From the NCBI RefSeq assembly GCF_009496285.1, contig NZ_WIJK01000032.1:1-17176 (forward strand): a DNA stretch of 17,176 nucleotides, written 5' to 3'. The position numbers were made by a program, and so were the translations under genes. Source of the DNA: Streptococcus mitis (lineage in GTDB: Bacteria; Bacillota; Bacilli; Lactobacillales; Streptococcaceae). Shown here in pieces: positions 13,946 through 17,176 of the stretch. Below the pieces are notes generated by a model that was not told the origin of the DNA, ran no database searches, and saw nothing but the letters and a program-made list of their open reading frames with translations. The first letter of the stretch is position 1. Every line of letters begins with the position of its first letter.

Positions 13946-14791
13946 ATGAACAAGCAAGACATCTCTACGATTATTGATCTTCACTTTGAAGAAATGACCG
14001 ATTTAGAGCAAGAGATTGCCCGCTATTTTTTGCAGGCAGATACCATTCATGATGACTTGTCTTCTCAGCAGGTCACTCAAAAACTTCATATTTCTCAGGC
14101 CGCTCTCACTCGCTTTGCCAAAAAATGTGGCTTTACGGGTTATCGAGAGTTCATTTTCAAATACCTACAACAAATTGACAACCTTTCAGTCCCTCAGCAG
14201 GATATGAACCCCTTGACTCAACGAGTCTTGAGAAGTTATACAAATATCCGTGAAATGTCTCAAGAATTGATTGATGATGACCAACTGGAGCGCATTGCCC
14301 AAATGATTGATCAATCAGAACGCGTCTATTTTTTTGGGACTGGAAGTTCTGGCCTCGTTGCACGTGAGATGAAATTGCGTTTCATGAGACTTGGAGTCGT
14401 TTGTGAGGCTTTGACAGATCCAGATGGTTTCGCCTGGACAACCAGTATCATCGATGAAAAATGTTTGGTCTTTGGCTTTTCCCTTTCAGGAACAACTCCA
14501 TCCATCATTGACAGTCTACTAGACGCTCAAGATATGGGGGCTAAAACTGTTCTTTTTACTAGTACGCCTAGCAAGGAAACTCAGGAATTTACAGAAACTG
14601 TACTGGTAGCAAGCCAGAGTCAGGCTTCCTATATCCAACGCATTTCTGCCCAACTTCCTATGTTGATCTTAATTGATCTACTCTATGCTTATTTCCTAGA
14701 AATTGACCGTGAGAGTAAAGAAAAAATCTTTAACAGTTATTGGGAAAATAAAAAACTAAATGGCTATCGTAGAAATAGAAGGTCTAGATAA
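13946..14791 (+). CDS. nanR: RpiR/MurR-family regulator, NanR-like (sialic acid genes)
   Basis: A 281-residue regulator with an N-terminal RpiR helix-turn-helix domain (about 1-77; LSSQQVTQKLHISQAALTRFAKKCGFTGYREF) and a C-terminal SIS sugar-phosphate-binding domain (about 105-240; VYFFGTGSSGLVAREM and FGFSLSGTTPSI). RpiR proteins sense phosphosugars. In S. pneumoniae the RpiR gene next to pbp2b is NanR, an activator of the sialic-acid (nan) cluster. Sequence and neighbourhood agree with that from memory, but no nan genes are visible here, so the target is inferred. The ribosome-binding site GGGAGG is 5 nt before the ATG. The tail is basic (YRRNRRSR). It is monocistronic, with a terminator 36 bp downstream. 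Confidence 0.85.
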   Translation: MNKQDISTIIDLHFEEMTDLEQEIARYFLQADTIHDDLSSQQVTQKLHISQAALTRFAKKCGFTGYREFIFKYLQQIDNLSVPQQDMNPLTQRVLRSYTNIREMSQELIDDDQLERIAQMIDQSERVYFFGTGSSGLVAREMKLRFMRLGVVCEALTDPDGFAWTTSIIDEKCLVFGFSLSGTTPSIIDSLLDAQDMGAKTVLFTSTPSKETQEFTETVLVASQSQASYIQRISAQLPMLILIDLLYAYFLEIDRESKEKIFNSYWENKKLNGYRRNRRSR

Positions 14792-14826
14792 GCCTTCATC
14801 CCTATCAAGTAAACAAGCATATGAGT

Positions 14827-14853
14827 AACCAGCGATTAAAGTCGCTGGTTTTT
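14827..14853 (+). terminator. Terminator of the nanR-like gene
   Basis: AACCAGCGA (14827-14835) pairs perfectly with TCGCTGGTT (14842-14850) across a 6-nt loop, followed by TTTTT. Confidence 0.85.
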
Positions 14854-14917
14854 AGTTTGCTCAAGTCCTATAACTGATGACTTATGCACATAGAACTTTA
14901 CACCTGATTCTTGATAT

Positions 14918-14975
14918 AAAAAAGCGAACAAGACCAGCTTCTGTTTATCAGAAAACTCGTTTTGCTCGCTTTTTA
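14918..14975 (-). terminator. Long bidirectional terminator between convergent genes
   Basis: AAAAAGCGA (14919-14927) pairs with TCGCTTTTT (14966-14974). The stem continues imperfectly inward (CAAGAC with GTTTTG) to an apical TTCTG/CAGAA hairpin (14939-14943 with 14949-14953). It would stop the surface-protein transcript and any read-through from nanR. Confidence 0.7.
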
Positions 14976-15115
14976 TAATTGAGATTAGTTATTGGTTCCA
15001 ATCTCTAAAGTTTGGACAGTTATTACAGCAGTTTCTTTAAACAATGCTACTATTCTGCAATAACTTCCCACGAAATCTATACTTTCTCAAAAGTGTTTCT
15101 TGAGTTTGACAGATT
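14975..15115. other. Non-coding remainder of the nanR/surface-protein intergenic region
   Basis: The 324-bp gap between the two genes holds two terminators. The rest (about 140 bp) shows only a small GAGATT/AATCTC inverted repeat (14981-14986 and 15000-15005). I see no supported gene, BOX or RUP element in it. Confidence 0.5.
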
Positions 15116-17176
15116 CTATTCGTCTTCTTTTTTCTTTCCCATTGCAGCTAAGCCAAGAAGTGCTCCTACAGCTCCCAAGCTTGCAAGGGTAGCAGTTTCT
15201 TTTGCTCCTGTTTCAGGGAGAATGTCTTGACGATTTGCAGGTGCTTGATTTAGCTTGTCTTGTGACGCTACAAGAGACTGCATATCCTTGTATTCTGGGA
15301 TTTCATGAACTGTTGCCTCTGCTCCATTCACACCTCCTGTGAACTCTGGGACTTCGCTGACAGTTGCTTCTGCGCCATTGACTCCATCAGTAAATTCAGG
15401 AAGTCCATGACTAGCAGCCTCTACTCCATTCACACCTCCTGTAAATTCTGGGACTTCGCTGACAGTTGCTTCTGCGCCATTGACTCCACCAGTAAATTCA
15501 GGAAGTCCATGACTAGCAGCCTCTACTCCATTCACACCTCCTGTGAACTCTGGAGCTTCTCCACGAATTGCTACTTCTTCGCCATTGACGCCACCAGTAA
15601 ACTCAGGAAGTTCATGACTAGCAGCCTCTACTCCATTCACACCTCCTGTGAACTCTGGAGCTTCTCCACGAATTGCTACTTCTTCGCCATTGACGCCACC
15701 AGTAAACTCTGGTACTTCATTCATAGCCGCTTCTACGCCATTAACATTACCAGTGAACTCTGGAGCTTCTCCACGAATAGCTACTTCTTCGCCATTGACT
15801 CCACCAGTAAACTCTGGGACTTCGGTGATAGCCGCTTCTACGCCATTAACATTACCAGTAAACTCTGGAGCTTCATGGATAGCTGCTTCTGCACCATTTA
15901 CGCCACCAGTAAATTCAGGAAGTTCATGACTAGCTGCTTCTGTTCCATTGACACCACCTGTGAACTCTGGATCTTCTTCACGAATAACTGCTTCTGAACC
16001 AGTCACACCACCAGTAAACTCTGGAAGTTCATGACTAGCTGCTTCTGAGCTATTGACACTACCTGTGAACTCTGGTACTTCATGGATAGCTGGATCTGTT
16101 TTACCTGATTCAACTTTCTTAGTTCCGACTAGTACAATCTCATCTTGTGGTTCTTCAACAACTTCGCGAAGTTTTTCAGTACGGCTTCCATCCAATGCTA
16201 CTTCTATGCTGACGCGTTCTTTGCCTTCACGACCGGCCTGAGCTACTCGAGTTTCACCTTCTGACAGAGTTGGGTCATCTTGCTTAACTATCTTGAAGCT
16301 GAGAGCTTCTTCAACAACTTCAAGACTTGGCTGACTAAAGTTCAATTCTTTAACACCTTCACCTGGCACAGATGTTCCTTCAAAAGTACCAACTTCTATG
16401 ACACGATCTTGAGCTTCTTCACGTTCAACCTTAACTGTCTTACGTGTGTCTCCATCTACTTCTACATAAGTCGTTACTTGACCTACTTTGCCCTCTGAAA
16501 CAACTTGTTCCTTGCCTTTGGCTAGGAAGGCATTCTCGCGACGAACAGTATTAAAGGCGATTGATTCTGTCGTTACTTCAAGGCTTGGTTGCGTTTGAAT
16601 TAAGACCTTATCTCCTTCAGTCGGAAGATTTGAATGTTTTACTTCCTCTTTCGGAGTCGCTTGAAGCTGATTGATAGAAGTTAGAGCTGCTTGCAAGGCT
16701 TTGTCTACTGCATCCTGTGTCTTGGCATCTCTGATGGCAGTAAGGGCTTGCTCTCCAAGTTCAACCAGTTTTTCCTGTGCAGCTACATCATCGACAAGTT
16801 CAGCAGCTTTTTTCTCGACTGCTGCAGCCAATTCTGCAATCGCCTTATGGCGGTCAACTTTAGACTCTTCTGGTTTGCTTGGTTCTTCTGGTTTCGGATC
16901 CTCTTTCGGAGTCGATTGAAGCAGATTAATACCAGCTAGAGCATTTTCCAAAACCTTATCTACTGCATCCTGAGTTTTGGCTGCTTCGATCGCTGCGATG
17001 GCTTGTTCTGATAACTCGACTAGTTTCTTCTTAGCTTCTTTATCATTGCCTAGTTCCTTAGTCTTGTTTTGAATAGCCTCTGCCAAACTTGCCATGGCCT
17101 TATCATAGTCAATCTTAGACTCTTCTGGTTTGCTTGGTTCTTCTGGTTTTGGATCCTCTTTTGGAGTCGCTTGAAG
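15116..17176 (-). CDS. LPXTG cell-wall-anchored G5-domain repeat protein (5' end outside the window)
   Basis: The reading frame is open through the right edge, so an ATG at 17095 is internal and the true start is missing; 686 residues are visible. Order: two helical 85-residue modules joined by the linker TPKEDPKPEEPSKPEES; two G5 domains (about 16382-16603 and 16118-16342, with patterns such as FNTVRRENAFLAKGKEQVV and a VGT ending); fifteen 17/18-residue repeats PEFTGGVNGxEAxxxE; the sorting signal LPETG (15206-15220), a hydrophobic segment and a charged tail, KKKEDE. Sortase A would link it to peptidoglycan. G5 domains bind N-acetylglucosamine-containing polymers or zinc and accompany streptococcal glycosidases and adhesins. 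The missing N-terminus could be an enzyme (its neighbour is NanR-like) or an adhesin; that cannot be decided here. Confidence 0.92.
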   Translation of the reverse strand, partial: LQATPKEDPKPEEPSKPEESKIDYDKAMASLAEAIQNKTKELGNDKEAKKKLVELSEQAIAAIEAAKTQDAVDKVLENALAGINLLQSTPKEDPKPEEPSKPEESKVDRHKAIAELAAAVEKKAAELVDDVAAQEKLVELGEQALTAIRDAKTQDAVDKALQAALTSINQLQATPKEEVKHSNLPTEGDKVLIQTQPSLEVTTESIAFNTVRRENAFLAKGKEQVVSEGKVGQVTTYVEVDGDTRKTVKVEREEAQDRVIEVGTFEGTSVPGEGVKELNFSQPSLEVVEEALSFKIVKQDDPTLSEGETRVAQAGREGKERVSIEVALDGSRTEKLREVVEEPQDEIVLVGTKKVESGKTDPAIHEVPEFTGSVNSSEAASHELPEFTGGVTGSEAVIREEDPEFTGGVNGTEAASHELPEFTGGVNGAEAAIHEAPEFTGNVNGVEAAITEVPEFTGGVNGEEVAIRGEAPEFTGNVNGVEAAMNEVPEFTGGVNGEEVAIRGEAPEFTGGVNGVEAASHELPEFTGGVNGEEVAIRGEAPEFTGGVNGVEAASHGLPEFTGGVNGAEATVSEVPEFTGGVNGVEAASHGLPEFTDGVNGAEATVSEVPEFTGGVNGAEATVHEIPEYKDMQSLVASQDKLNQAPANRQDILPETGAKETATLASLGAVGALLGLAAMGKKKEDE
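15299..16075 (-). repeat. Fifteen PEFTGGVNG-type repeats (51/54 bp each)
   Basis: Eleven 17-residue and four 18-residue units, all multiples of three, span 259 residues between the second G5 domain and the wall-anchor region. The 18-residue units are number 2 and the EEVAIRGEA type, numbers 6, 8 and 10. Within the block, 15325-15426 and 15427-15528 are a 102-bp tandem duplication with about three differences. Units are rich in Pro, Gly and Glu, suggesting an extended stalk. Confidence 0.9.
16667..17176 (-). repeat. 255-bp tandem modules encoding helical 85-residue repeats
   Basis: The phrase TTGAAG with its flanks recurs at 16661-16666, 16916-16921 and 17171-17176, exactly 255 bp apart. The encoded modules share KTQDAVDK, VELxEQA and the proline-rich linker. 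Further copies probably lie to the right of the window. They resemble the three-helix repeats of FIVAR/DUF1542-type surface proteins, but I cannot assign the family. Confidence 0.8.

Noticed and set aside
15000..15115. Minus-strand frame resembling a decayed transposase or gene remnant before the surface-protein terminator
   Set aside because: Only about 30 open codons, no recognisable motif and stops on the upstream side, so there is not enough to call a pseudogene.
15305..15997. Long plus-strand open frames (230 and 93 codons) opposite the surface-protein repeats
   Set aside because: Repeat units are multiples of three, so any frame open in one unit stays open through all. They have no ribosome-binding site and give low-complexity products.
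1..17176. CRISPR arrays, tRNA and rRNA genes
   Set aside because: No regularly spaced palindromic repeats with unique spacers and no tRNA or rRNA signatures were seen. The only regular repeats are in-frame coding repeats of the surface protein.

Overview
The window reads as low-GC Gram-positive DNA from a mitis-group Streptococcus (S. mitis, S. oralis or a close relative). The evidence is a PBP2b whose catalytic residues fall exactly on pneumococcal numbering (S386, S443-S444-N445, K615), the gene order pbp2b-recR-ddl-murF, a NanR-like RpiR regulator divergent from pbp2b, and an LPETG-anchored G5-domain surface protein. From memory, rplM-rpsI lies elsewhere in S. pneumoniae, so this layout is probably not pneumococcal.

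Left third (about 1-6590): a small integrated mobile element abutting the 3' end of rpsI. A plus-strand block from 1447 to 6483 encodes a small soluble protein, a two-helix membrane protein, a compact FtsK/T4CP-like ATPase, a Rep/relaxase with HUH nuclease plus superfamily 3 helicase, a MerR-like excisionase and a tyrosine integrase. Between the ATPase and rep is a 372-bp non-coding stretch packed with inverted repeats, the best candidate for the origin (oriT and/or dso). The layout fits an integrative mobilizable element (IME) or integrated rolling-circle plasmid that would use a co-resident conjugative element for transfer. At its left end a divergent cargo gene encodes an unrecognised 357-residue protein built from two tandem copies of one domain. 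The left attachment site was not found.

Middle (6590-13756, all minus strand): conserved core genes in three blocks. rplM-rpsI has its own promoter and an L13-type leader. A YwaF-like membrane protein gene follows, then ddl-murF and pbp2b-recR. Ddl makes D-Ala-D-Ala, MurF adds it to the UDP-MurNAc tripeptide, and PBP2b cross-links the resulting peptides during elongation. RecR is a recombination-repair protein sharing the pbp2b transcript.

Right (13946-17176): the nanR-like regulator on the plus strand, two terminators, and convergently the 3' part of a long cell-wall-anchored protein gene. Its visible product has helical 85-residue modules, two G5 domains, fifteen 17/18-residue PEFTGGVNG repeats and an LPETG sorting signal; its 5' end is outside the window.

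Most worth checking: the duplicated-domain cargo protein; a long hairpin burying the integrase ribosome-binding site and start codon; the structured origin region; integrase arm-type repeats next to rpsI with an element-supplied terminator; and the palindrome in the pbp2b promoter.
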